Shown piece after piece: positions 1 through 6,498 of a DNA stretch of 19,700 bases; position 1 is the first letter of the stretch; each line of letters starts with the position of its first letter. Source of the DNA: an uncultured Flavobacteriia bacterium (GTDB lineage Bacteria; Bacteroidota; Bacteroidia; Flavobacteriales_D; Crocinitomicaceae); contig CAIYQV010000031.1 of assembly GCA_903928365.1 (NCBI GenBank), forward strand, positions 1-19,700, written 5' to 3'. Under the pieces are notes generated by a model. It did not search any database. It was not told where the DNA came from and saw only the letters and a program-made list of their open reading frames with translations. The translations under genes were made by a program, and so were the position numbers.

Positions 1-732
1 AACCAACGCACCCATATCCAGCGAATAAACCACTTTACTCTTTAAATTTTCAGGCACGTCTCCATCAATGATACGATGGGCCAATCCCTCTGCTATAGCC
101 GTTTTTCCAACACCAGGTTCTCCAATCAGAATAGGGTTGTTCTTTGTTCTCCTCGTCAGTATCTGCAAGACACGTCTAATTTCGTCATCTCTTCCAATGA
201 CAGGGTCCAGTTTCCCTGATTTTGCAAGTTCATTCAGGTTTTTTGCATATTTCTCCAAAGCCTGGTAGGTGCCTTCCTGACTGTTGGAAGTAACTTTTTC
301 ACCCTTTCGTAAGTCCATAATTGCTGTTTTTAAATTGGACTTGGAAATCTTGTTGTCTTTCAACAAGCTTCCAATGCTGTCCGTAGAATCCAATAATGAA
401 TAAAGCATCAATTCAACCGAAATGAATTCATCACCAAAATTCTTTAATTCATTTTGAGCATAAAGAAGTATTTTATTGGTGTTGCTCGAAAGGTAGATTT
501 GTCCACCTTCGACTTTAGGGTAAGTAAGCAGAATTCTATCCAGTGCATTTTCGAGCATGCGCTGATCAACATTCAATTTTTTCAATAAATAGGGTATGAC
601 CTCCTGGTCCGTAATAAATAGTGCTTTCAGCAAATGGCCTGTTTCAATTGTTTGATTGCTTGAGTTTTGAGCCAGATCCTGAGCTTGTTGTAAGACTTCT
701 TGTGATTTGATTGTAAATTTTTGTATGTCCAT
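1..732 (-). CDS. clpB: ATP-dependent disaggregase ClpB, N-terminal part (cut by window edge)
   Basis: The minus strand encodes 244 codons from an ATG at 732 down to base 1, open at the window edge. The start reads MDIQKFTIKSQEVLQQAQ, typical of Clp/Hsp100 proteins. Residues 1-145 form the double Clp N-terminal substrate-binding repeat. After a short linker comes GKLDPVIGRDDEIRR (173-187) and the first AAA+ Walker A, GEPGVGKT (204-211), so NBD1 has just begun. ClpB is a cytosolic hexamer that works with DnaK to dissolve heat-aggregated proteins. The absence of ClpA- or ClpC-specific N-terminal features and the phylum context favour ClpB over ClpC, but the middle coiled-coil domain that would settle it lies outside the window. 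It is divergently oriented to the glucosaminidase gene. I could not find a convincing TAnnTTTG element or a CIRCE-like repeat upstream of it. Confidence 0.93.
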   Translation of the reverse strand, partial: MDIQKFTIKSQEVLQQAQDLAQNSSNQTIETGHLLKALFITDQEVIPYLLKKLNVDQRMLENALDRILLTYPKVEGGQIYLSSNTNKILLYAQNELKNFGDEFISVELMLYSLLDSTDSIGSLLKDNKISKSNLKTAIMDLRKGEKVTSNSQEGTYQALEKYAKNLNELAKSGKLDPVIGRDDEIRRVLQILTRRTKNNPILIGEPGVGKTAIAEGLAHRIIDGDVPENLKSKVVYSLDMGALV

Positions 733-905
733 GATCCAGATGTTTTTTGTTGATGGCATATTTCAAATGATGAACCATTCACCGTTTAATTGTTTGAAAA
801 TGAATTATTGGCAGTTTTGATCCAGTATTTCTGACGGAATGGCATACAATGTTCTGATAAGCTATTGTCAACATGAAAAATTGACTTATTAACAATCGCT
901 GTAAC
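733..905. other. Divergent intergenic region, clpB / glucosaminidase
   Basis: About 190 bases separate the two divergent starts. No tRNA, ORF or convincing hairpin is visible. A TTTCAAA (761-767) to TTTGAAA inverted pair is present, but the loop is long and it may be chance. The only promoter-like sequence I can support points right (see the 881-913 entry). The clpB promoter must also be here but I could not assign it. Confidence 0.5.
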
Positions 906-913
906 TAATGTTG
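881..913 (+). promoter_or_regulatory. Possible Bacteroidota-type promoter for the glucosaminidase gene
   Basis: TAATGTTG at 906-913 differs from the -7 consensus TAnnTTTG at one position. A TTG at 881-883 lies 22 nt upstream, slightly longer than the usual spacing. A transcript starting near 919 would leave about 30 nt before the ATG at 949 but only a few before the ATG at 925, which supports the downstream start. Confidence 0.35.
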
Positions 914-948
914 AAAACCTTCGTATGATCTGGTCACAAACAACCCAA

Positions 949-1866
949 ATGAAACGTATTTTGATTTTTTCAACGCTTTTGATGCTATTTCAGGCTTCAG
1001 CATCTGAAAATCAAGAGACTCAAATAAGTCGTAAGGCTTATCTGGATCAATGGCGTCAAACGGCAATAGTCCAGCAAAGGGAATATCACATTCCTGCAAG
1101 TATTACCATGGCACAAGCTATTTTGGAATCGGGTAGTGGTAACTCGGAGTTAGCGAGGAAAGCAAATAATCATTTTGGAATTAAATGTCACGACTGGAAA
1201 GGGGCATCGATTTACATGGATGATGATGCCAAGGGTGAATGTTTCAGAGTTTATGAATCTGTCGAAGAGTCATTCAAGGATCATTCAATCTTTTTAACGA
1301 CAAAAAACAGGTACGCATTTCTGTTTCAACTGCCAACTAATGATTACCATGCTTGGGCAAAGGGTTTGAAAGAAGCAGGTTATGCTACAAATCCGCAATA
1401 TTCTGATTTGTTGATAAATATGATAGATGAGTTAAAGTTGTTTGAAATGGATGAATCTTCAGTTACCGAAATGAAGCCTCAGTCGATTTCTACCTCCATC
1501 TCTTCGTCAATGTTTTCTCCACATAATGTGTCATTACATGCCAACAAAGTTCGCTTTGTGGTAGCGCGAAAGGGTGATACCTATGTTCGCATTGCAAAAG
1601 AATTTGATATGGGGCTCTGGCAGTTATACCGTTACAATGACAGTGATCCGAAAAAGGACTATCTATTGGAGGGGGATATCGTTTATTTGCAACCGAAAAG
1701 AAAACGTTCTCATGTGCATGAGACATATACAGTATCATCAGCAATCACATTGAATAATATTGCTCAGAAAGAGGCTGTAAATGTTAAATCATTACTTAAA
1801 TTAAATAAAGATATTTCTTCTGAATTTCAAGTATTAAAATCCGGAAGTAAGGTAACCCTCCATTAA
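949..1866 (+). CDS. Secreted GH73 N-acetylglucosaminidase with two LysM repeats
   Basis: The protein is about 305 residues from the ATG at 949. An in-frame ATG at 925 would add eight polar residues ahead of the signal peptide (MKRILIFSTLLMLFQASAS), so 949 is preferred. The mannosyl-glycoprotein endo-beta-N-acetylglucosaminidase (FlgJ/GH73-like) domain covers roughly residues 28-155, numbered from 949. It contains the motif ITMAQAILESGSG, whose Glu is the expected catalytic acid, followed by NNHFGIKC and a YATNPQYS segment near its end. Two LysM-like repeats follow: one starts at VRFVVARKGDTYVRIAKEF, and a shorter, more degenerate one ends the protein (ETYTVSSAITLNNIAQ...). The enzyme should cleave the glycan strands of peptidoglycan in the periplasm, as in cell separation or wall remodelling, with LysM supplying affinity. 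It appears to be monocistronic, with a terminator hairpin 63 nt downstream. Confidence 0.9.
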   Translation: MKRILIFSTLLMLFQASASENQETQISRKAYLDQWRQTAIVQQREYHIPASITMAQAILESGSGNSELARKANNHFGIKCHDWKGASIYMDDDAKGECFRVYESVEESFKDHSIFLTTKNRYAFLFQLPTNDYHAWAKGLKEAGYATNPQYSDLLINMIDELKLFEMDESSVTEMKPQSISTSISSSMFSPHNVSLHANKVRFVVARKGDTYVRIAKEFDMGLWQLYRYNDSDPKKDYLLEGDIVYLQPKRKRSHVHETYTVSSAITLNNIAQKEAVNVKSLLKLNKDISSEFQVLKSGSKVTLH

Positions 1867-1929
1867 ATGGTTCATCCACCTGCGCTAAACAGGTAATGTG
1901 AGGTTTTTTTAGTTTGTTGTTGTTTGTTG

Positions 1930-1957
1930 GAAAAGTCTCGGGTGACCGGGGCTTTTC
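1930..1957 (+). terminator. Hairpin terminator after the glucosaminidase gene
   Basis: A 12-bp stem, GAAAAGTCTCGG against CCGGGGCTTTTC, closes on the tetraloop GTGA (1942-1945), which fits GNRA. Two of the pairs are G-U. It is followed by TGTTATT, a weak U-rich tail. Upstream, a smaller hairpin (ACCTG 1878-1882 / CAGGT 1890-1894) precedes seven T residues at 1904-1910 and may assist. Confidence 0.7.
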
Positions 1958-2110
1958 TGTTATTCCTAAAGATTTAATTTTACTAGTCTGGCCGTTTGAA
2001 TAATTTTAAAATACCTTTTACTAAACCGATTTAACAGATTAAATAAAAATATAGAATCAGGTTTTATTGTTTGAAACTTAATTCGTAATTTTCCTCAACA
2101 TTCTACTCGT
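1958..2110. other. AT-rich intergenic region upstream of the helical protein
   Basis: No gene or RNA is visible. TAATTTTC at 2086-2093 matches the TAnnTTTG -7 element except for its last base and lies 17 nt before the ATG at 2111, the distance seen at other starts in this window. No -33 TTG is found at the preferred spacing; one at 2067-2069 is 16 nt away. Confidence 0.35.
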
Positions 2111-3649
2111 ATGAAGCCTTCAACTGAATTATTTAAACTCATCAGTTCTCTAAGTAAGTCTGAAAAGCGCTTTTTTAAATTATCCTCGGCTCTGCAGTCT
2201 GGCGATAAAAATTATTTAAAGATCTTCGATTACATTGAAGCTCAGGAAACCTATGATGAGGAAGCGCTTAAAGAAACATTCAAGGATGAGACGTTTATAA
2301 AGCACCTTCCTTCTGAGAAAAATCATTTGTACAAATTGATTTTAAAAAGCTTGCGATCTTATTACAGTGAGCAATCAGTAAGTAGTTTGTTGAAACAGGA
2401 GATCAAGAATGTGGAGATTCTCTATAATAAGGCATTGTACAAAGAATGTGAGAAGTTTGTTTCCAGAGCAAAGAAACTAGCGAAAGACCATGAAAAGTTC
2501 TATTACTGGTACGAACTGCTTTCATGGGAAAAGAAACTCCTTGAAGAGGCTTATGAAGCTGGTGAATTCGATAGAAACCTGGATGATTTGATTGAGGAGG
2601 AAGAAATGGTGATTGCCAAGCTTCGGAATTTAGCTGAATATCAGGTGATTTATTCGAAGATCAATCTCATATTCCGAAGTGGTGGTTTTACAAGGACAGA
2701 TGAAGAACGAAAAGTAGTTGAGGGTATTGCTGATTATCATCTAATTAAGGGGAAGAATACAGCTATTTCGACAAGGGCATCGTCTATTTGTTATTACATT
2801 AAGGGTTTGTGTGCAGCAACGAATCGCAATTATCAGGACAGCTTTCAGTTCTTCAATAAAACACGTGAAATTCTGGATAGGAACCCAGAGATCAAGGCAG
2901 ATTCAGGTCAGCGATACGTAATGACCATGGCGCACTTACTTCGTTGTTATATTGACAGTGGAGATTTTGTGAAAGCGGAAGAACTTATTGCTGATCTGCG
3001 GGCTTTAGAAGGCAAAAAGGGCTTTGATTCAATGGATATAAAAGTTCGGATATTTACAAGTACCTATAACCTTGAATTAATGTTGCTTCATGCTCGGGGT
3101 GAATTTGATAAGTGCATGTCCATTATACCATCGATCGAGCAATCTGAAAATGAATATGGGGAAAAGATTAGTAAGGAGCAGGAGATACTTTTGACTTATA
3201 ACAAAGCTTACAGCTATTTTGGTTGTGGCCAATATAAAAAAGCACTTTCATATATCAATCGGGTACTGAACGACAATGAGCAGAATCTAAGGCAAGACAT
3301 TTATAGTTTTTCAAGATTATTCAATCTTGTGCTTCATTTGGAGCTGGAAAACTATGATTTTCTGGAGTATAGCATCAAATCGACGAACCGTTACTTGAAT
3401 AAGCAGGATCGTAATTTTGAGGTTGAAAATGTGTGTATCAAGCAGATCCGCAAATTGTCAAGAGGCGTACATTCTTCAGAGCGAATCATGATTCTTGAAA
3501 ACTTAAAGGATGAACTGGATGAATTGCTGAAGGATGCGAATGAGCGTGTAGTGCTGGAATATTTCAATATTACAGCTTGGGTCAATAGCAAGATTTATCG
3601 CGTGTCATTTTCAGAAGCGGTGAAACGTTCGGAGTCGGTCTACGGTTGA
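2111..3649 (+). CDS. Uncharacterised helical (TPR-like) protein, 512 aa
   Basis: I do not recognise a named family. The protein starts MKPSTELFKLISSLSKSEKR and has no signal peptide or membrane segment, so it should be cytoplasmic. It appears almost entirely alpha-helical, with many charged residues and repeated helix pairs. Several stretches resemble tetratricopeptide-type repeats: the region around LYNKALYKECEKFVSRAKKL (about 105-125), SICYYIKGLCAATNRNYQDSF, and YNKAYSYFGCGQYKKALSYI. Such repeats usually bind proteins. No catalytic motif is visible. The gene stands upstream of proS with 93 nt between them and proS has its own -7 element, so co-transcription is possible but not required. A role as an adaptor or scaffold is inference only. 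Confidence 0.8.
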   Translation: MKPSTELFKLISSLSKSEKRFFKLSSALQSGDKNYLKIFDYIEAQETYDEEALKETFKDETFIKHLPSEKNHLYKLILKSLRSYYSEQSVSSLLKQEIKNVEILYNKALYKECEKFVSRAKKLAKDHEKFYYWYELLSWEKKLLEEAYEAGEFDRNLDDLIEEEEMVIAKLRNLAEYQVIYSKINLIFRSGGFTRTDEERKVVEGIADYHLIKGKNTAISTRASSICYYIKGLCAATNRNYQDSFQFFNKTREILDRNPEIKADSGQRYVMTMAHLLRCYIDSGDFVKAEELIADLRALEGKKGFDSMDIKVRIFTSTYNLELMLLHARGEFDKCMSIIPSIEQSENEYGEKISKEQEILLTYNKAYSYFGCGQYKKALSYINRVLNDNEQNLRQDIYSFSRLFNLVLHLELENYDFLEYSIKSTNRYLNKQDRNFEVENVCIKQIRKLSRGVHSSERIMILENLKDELDELLKDANERVVLEYFNITAWVNSKIYRVSFSEAVKRSESVYG

Positions 3650-3711
3650 AAAACAGGATTTTTACTTCATTTCTTGTTGTTTCATGATTCCTTTTGGTCA
3701 ATGGAATTTAG

Positions 3712-3719
3712 TAGCTTTG
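3712..3719 (+). promoter_or_regulatory. Consensus -7 promoter element upstream of proS
   Basis: TAGCTTTG is an exact match to the Bacteroidota TAnnTTTG element and ends 23 nt before the proS ATG. The nearest upstream TTTG (3693-3696) is 15 nt away, shorter than the usual -33 spacing, so the upstream half is unconvincing. Confidence 0.55.
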
Positions 3720-3742
3720 CTGCTCTAAAATCAAACGATTAA

Positions 3743-5215
3743 ATGGCTCAAAAATACGTTACGCGACAAGAAGATTATTCCAAATGGTATAATGAATTGG
3801 TTTACAGGGCAGACCTTGCGGAGCATTCCGATGTGAGGGGTTGTATGGTGATCAAACCATATGGCTATGCTATTTGGGAGAAAATGAGAGATATTCTGGA
3901 TGCCAAATTCAAAGAAACTGGTCACTCCAACGCCTATTTTCCGTTATTTATTCCGAAATCTTATTTGTCGAAAGAAGCAAGTCACGTAGATGGTTTCGCT
4001 AAGGAATGTGCTGTAGTGACTCATTACCGTCTCAAAAATGCAGAAGATGGAAGTGGAGTAATTGTAGACCCTGCAGCGAAACTTGAAGAAGAATTGATTG
4101 TGCGCCCAACCTCAGAAACGATCATTTGGAATTCATATAAAAACTGGATTCAGTCTTATCGGGATCTGCCAATTCTGATCAATCAGTGGGCGAATGTAGT
4201 ACGATGGGAAATGCGAACACGTTTATTCCTGAGAACGGCTGAGTTTCTCTGGCAGGAAGGTCATACAGCTCATGCGACAAAAGAGGAAGCGATCAAAGAG
4301 GCCGAATTAATGCTTGATGTGTACTCAGATTTTGCTGAGAATTATATGGCTATGCCTGTTTTAAAGGGACGAAAGACAGAGAGTGAACGTTTTGCAGGGG
4401 CGGATGACACCTTGTGTATAGAAGCAATGATGCAGGACGGAAAAGCATTGCAGGCGGGTACATCTCACTTTCTGGGTCAGAATTTTGCTAAAGCTTTCGA
4501 AGTTAAGTTTGCGGATAAAGAAGGAAAGCTAGAGTATGTATGGGCCACTTCATGGGGTGTTTCCACACGATTGATGGGCGCGCTCATCATGACGCATTCC
4601 GACGATGAAGGTTTGGTTTTGCCTCCGGCACTTGCTCCAATTCAAGTAGTCGCCGTGCCCATCCACCGTACGGATGAAGAGTTGGCAGCTATAAGTGAGA
4701 AATTCGATCAGCTTTCAAAGGCATTGAAGGCGCGTGGGATTTCATTTAAGTATGACAGTGATGATAACAAGCGTCCGGGATGGAAATTTGCTGAATACGA
4801 AGCAAAGGGTGTGCCTTTAAGATTGGCAATGGGACCACGTGATCTGGAAAACGGAAAAGTTGAAGTGGCTCGAAGGGATACCAAAACAAAAGAGGTAATA
4901 GATTTTGATGGTGTTGAATCTTACATTGTCACCATGCTGGATGAAATTCAGAAAAACCTTCTTCAAAAAGCAATGGATTTCAGAGCTTCCAATATGAAAA
5001 AGGTAGATACATATCAGGATTTTAAAGAACAAATAGATAATGGAGGATTCTTTTTGGCTCACTGGGATGGTACCAAAGAGACTGAATCAAAGATCAAGGA
5101 AGAAACGCAAGCAACCATCAGATGTATGCTACTTGATCAGGAACTTGAAACAGGTGTCTGTATGGTGACTGGAAAACCTTCTGCTCAACGTGTGGTCTTC
5201 GCTAAAGCGTATTAA
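3743..5215 (+). CDS. proS: Proline-tRNA ligase (archaeal/eukaryotic-type architecture)
   Basis: This 490-residue class II synthetase charges tRNA-Pro with proline in the cytoplasm. The class II landmarks are visible: RPTSE at 121-125, motif 2 around RWEMRTRLFLRTAEFLWQEG (154-173), the proline-pocket segment ending GTSHFLGQNF (239-248), and motif 3 around GVSTRLMGALIMTHSDDEG (272-290). The anticodon-binding domain follows from about 300. The C-terminus is the extra domain of the short type, ending in GKPSAQRVVFAKAY with the terminal Tyr that is a hallmark of this group. The large editing insertion of the E. coli-type enzyme is absent, consistent with the length. Only two cysteines (in TIRCML and GVCMVTG) remain where some relatives use four for zinc. 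The next gene starts 2 nt after the stop. Confidence 0.97.
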   Translation: MAQKYVTRQEDYSKWYNELVYRADLAEHSDVRGCMVIKPYGYAIWEKMRDILDAKFKETGHSNAYFPLFIPKSYLSKEASHVDGFAKECAVVTHYRLKNAEDGSGVIVDPAAKLEEELIVRPTSETIIWNSYKNWIQSYRDLPILINQWANVVRWEMRTRLFLRTAEFLWQEGHTAHATKEEAIKEAELMLDVYSDFAENYMAMPVLKGRKTESERFAGADDTLCIEAMMQDGKALQAGTSHFLGQNFAKAFEVKFADKEGKLEYVWATSWGVSTRLMGALIMTHSDDEGLVLPPALAPIQVVAVPIHRTDEELAAISEKFDQLSKALKARGISFKYDSDDNKRPGWKFAEYEAKGVPLRLAMGPRDLENGKVEVARRDTKTKEVIDFDGVESYIVTMLDEIQKNLLQKAMDFRASNMKKVDTYQDFKEQIDNGGFFLAHWDGTKETESKIKEETQATIRCMLLDQELETGVCMVTGKPSAQRVVFAKAY

Positions 5216-5217
5216 TC

Positions 5218-5916
5218 ATGGCTAAAAAAGAGAAGTTGGATCAGAATCGTCAGGCAATTCTGGATCTGTTAGTAAACAAGGCAGCACTTAAGCAAGATAT
5301 AGCTCAAGACGTTAAGGATGTTTTTGGGATGTTCAAAAGGGCGATAGAAACGGAGTTGAATGCCTTGAAAGAACAAATAACAGACGAGCGTATACGACTG
5401 TTTCACAAGGAAATTGGAGATTTTGAACAGCATGCCTATGTGGGAAGTGATGTCTTGATTTTTCATCAGCACAACAATGTGTTTAGAATGCCGGATGATA
5501 ATCCACTCTGGGGCACACGCTATTTTAGTGAGGATGATTCCAGAGGGTTCTTCGGTGTGATCTATATCTATAATTTTCTTGCCCAATCTTTTTTGCAGAA
5601 TCGTTCCCAGGACGAAGGTTATTTAATTGCGCGAATATTTGTGAACAAAGAAGGACATTTCATGATTGAAGGTAAAGGTCAGTTAGGCTACCTGTTCAGG
5701 GATGTTGAAAATATGGTGTTGACAGAGGATGCTGTTAAGGTAATCGTACAACTGGCGTTTGTCTTTGCGATAGAATTCGATCTGTTGGTGCCGCCTTATG
5801 AGTTCATTGCCACCTTAACCGTTGCTGAGTCTCAATCCATCAGTAATAATATGCAATTTCAAACCGGCAAAAGACTTGGGTTTAAAATGAAAAATGATGA
5901 CAGTGAAATTTTTTAA
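5218..5916 (+). CDS. Uncharacterised protein, 232 aa, immediately downstream of proS
   Basis: No known family is recognised. The ATG lies 2 nt after the proS stop (TAATCATG), so the two genes should be co-transcribed and probably translationally coupled. The N-terminal 65 residues are charged and helical, with coiled-coil character (KDVFGMFKRAIETELNALKE). The remainder appears mixed alpha/beta, with hydrophobic strands such as GSDVLIFHQHNNVFRM, FFGVIYIYNFLAQSFL, YLIARIFVNKEGHFMIEGKG and IVQLAFVFAIEFDLLVPPYE. There is no signal peptide and no convincing transmembrane helix. The order of an N-terminal coiled coil and a beta-rich core suggests an oligomeric cytosolic protein, but this is inference. 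The ORF ends at the start of an AT-rich palindrome just before the tRNA promoter. Confidence 0.82.
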   Translation: MAKKEKLDQNRQAILDLLVNKAALKQDIAQDVKDVFGMFKRAIETELNALKEQITDERIRLFHKEIGDFEQHAYVGSDVLIFHQHNNVFRMPDDNPLWGTRYFSEDDSRGFFGVIYIYNFLAQSFLQNRSQDEGYLIARIFVNKEGHFMIEGKGQLGYLFRDVENMVLTEDAVKVIVQLAFVFAIEFDLLVPPYEFIATLTVAESQSISNNMQFQTGKRLGFKMKNDDSEIF

Positions 5917-5934
5917 AAATTTCGTTTGTTAACA

Positions 5935-5964
5935 TTGAGTTTATAGAAATTCACACTATATTTG
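5935..5964 (+). promoter_or_regulatory. Consensus Bacteroidota promoter for the tRNA-Glu/rpsT unit
   Basis: TTG (5935-5937), a 19-nt spacer and TATATTTG (5957-5964) match the phylum's -33/-7 pattern (TTG-N19-TAnnTTTG) exactly. Transcription would start near 5970, about 26 nt before the first tRNA. It is the best promoter in the window, as expected for stable RNA. Confidence 0.8.
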
Positions 5965-5995
5965 CACTCCCAAAAATTGGGATAATTAGATACAA

Positions 5996-6067
5996 GGCCC
6001 ATTCGTCTAGTGGTCAGGACGCCAGGTTTTCATCCTGGAAACAGGAGTTCGATTCTCCTATGGGCTG
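5996..6067 (+). tRNA. tRNA-Glu (anticodon TTC), copy 1, encoded CCA
   Basis: The cloverleaf is complete: acceptor GGCCCAT / ATGGGCT (7 bp, with a G-U first pair), a 3-bp D stem GTC/GAC, anticodon stem CCAGG/CCTGG around the loop TTTTCAT with anticodon TTC, and T arm AGGAG-TTCGATT-CTCCT. The discriminator is G6067. The 72-nt body is followed directly by CCA at 6068-6070, so the 3' end may be template-encoded. It decodes GAA and, by wobble, GAG. It is identical in sequence to the copy 90 bp downstream. Confidence 0.97.
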
Positions 6068-6085
6068 CCAAGTTAAATGAGATTT

Positions 6086-6157
6086 GGCCCATTCGTCTAG
6101 TGGTCAGGACGCCAGGTTTTCATCCTGGAAACAGGAGTTCGATTCTCCTATGGGCTG
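6086..6157 (+). tRNA. tRNA-Glu (anticodon TTC), copy 2, no encoded CCA
   Basis: This is a base-for-base duplicate of the first tRNA-Glu body, separated from it by an 18-nt spacer. The discriminator G6157 is followed by CAG rather than CCA, so this copy needs the CCA-adding enzyme. It ends 27 nt before the rpsT start with no promoter-like sequence in between, which suggests it is cut out of a transcript shared with rpsT. Confidence 0.97.
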
Positions 6158-6184
6158 CAGGTATTAAAAATTAAAACAGAAAAG

Positions 6185-6436
6185 ATGGCGAACCATAAAT
6201 CGGCACAAAAAAGGATCAGATCCAACGATACGAAAAGACTTCGTAACAAGTATCAGCATAAGACAACGCGTAATGCTGTAAGAAAACTAAGAGCAACGAC
6301 TGACAAGAAAGAGGCTCAGGATTTGCTTCCAAACGTTGTAGCAATGTTGGATAAGTTGGCGAAGAACAACGTTATTCACAAGAATAAAGCTGCGAACCTA
6401 AAATCAGGTCTGCAACTAGCTGTGAATAAAATGTAA
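6185..6436 (+). CDS. rpsT: 30S ribosomal protein S20
   Basis: The 83-residue, very basic, all-helical protein begins MANHKSAQKRIRSNDTKRLR, the characteristic start of S20, and the length is normal for the family. S20 is a primary binder of 16S rRNA during 30S assembly. The ATG at 6185 follows an A-rich stretch (AAAACAGAAAAG) with no obvious Shine-Dalgarno core. It lies 27 nt after the second tRNA-Glu and is followed 22 nt downstream by a strong terminator, so promoter 5935-5964, both tRNAs and rpsT read as one unit. Confidence 0.98.
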   Translation: MANHKSAQKRIRSNDTKRLRNKYQHKTTRNAVRKLRATTDKKEAQDLLPNVVAMLDKLAKNNVIHKNKAANLKSGLQLAVNKM

Positions 6437-6458
6437 TCAGTACTTAACAGATCAACAT

Positions 6459-6480
6459 AGGGGCAATAGCCCCTTTTTTT
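6459..6480 (+). terminator. Intrinsic terminator of the tRNA-Glu/rpsT unit
   Basis: The GC-rich stem GGGGC (6460-6463 plus C6464) / GCCCC (6469-6473) closes on the loop AATA and can be extended by an A-T pair. It is followed by a run of seven T residues (6474-6480), the textbook Rho-independent form. Confidence 0.92.
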
Positions 6481-6498
6481 GTATCTTTCCATTACGGC

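Noticed and set aside
68..268. Open frame on the plus strand inside clpB
   Set aside because: It is a frame shadow of the clpB coding strand, whose codons and motifs (Walker A) are clear.
925..948. Upstream ATG at 925 as the glucosaminidase start
   Set aside because: It would put eight polar residues before an otherwise complete signal peptide and would leave almost no leader after the promoter-like element at 906-913.
769..1876. Inverted 11-bp repeat (GATGAACCATT at 769-779 and AATGGTTCATC at 1866-1876) flanking the glucosaminidase gene
   Set aside because: Too short and with no target-site duplication or other mobile-element signs; a match of this size is plausible by chance over about 1 kb.
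5905..5923. AT-rich palindrome GAAATTTTT/AAAAATTTC at the end of the 232-aa gene, possibly a terminator
   Set aside because: With only 1 nt between the arms the real stem would be shorter and made almost entirely of A-T pairs. It overlaps the stop codon and the region just upstream of the tRNA promoter, so base composition explains it well enough.
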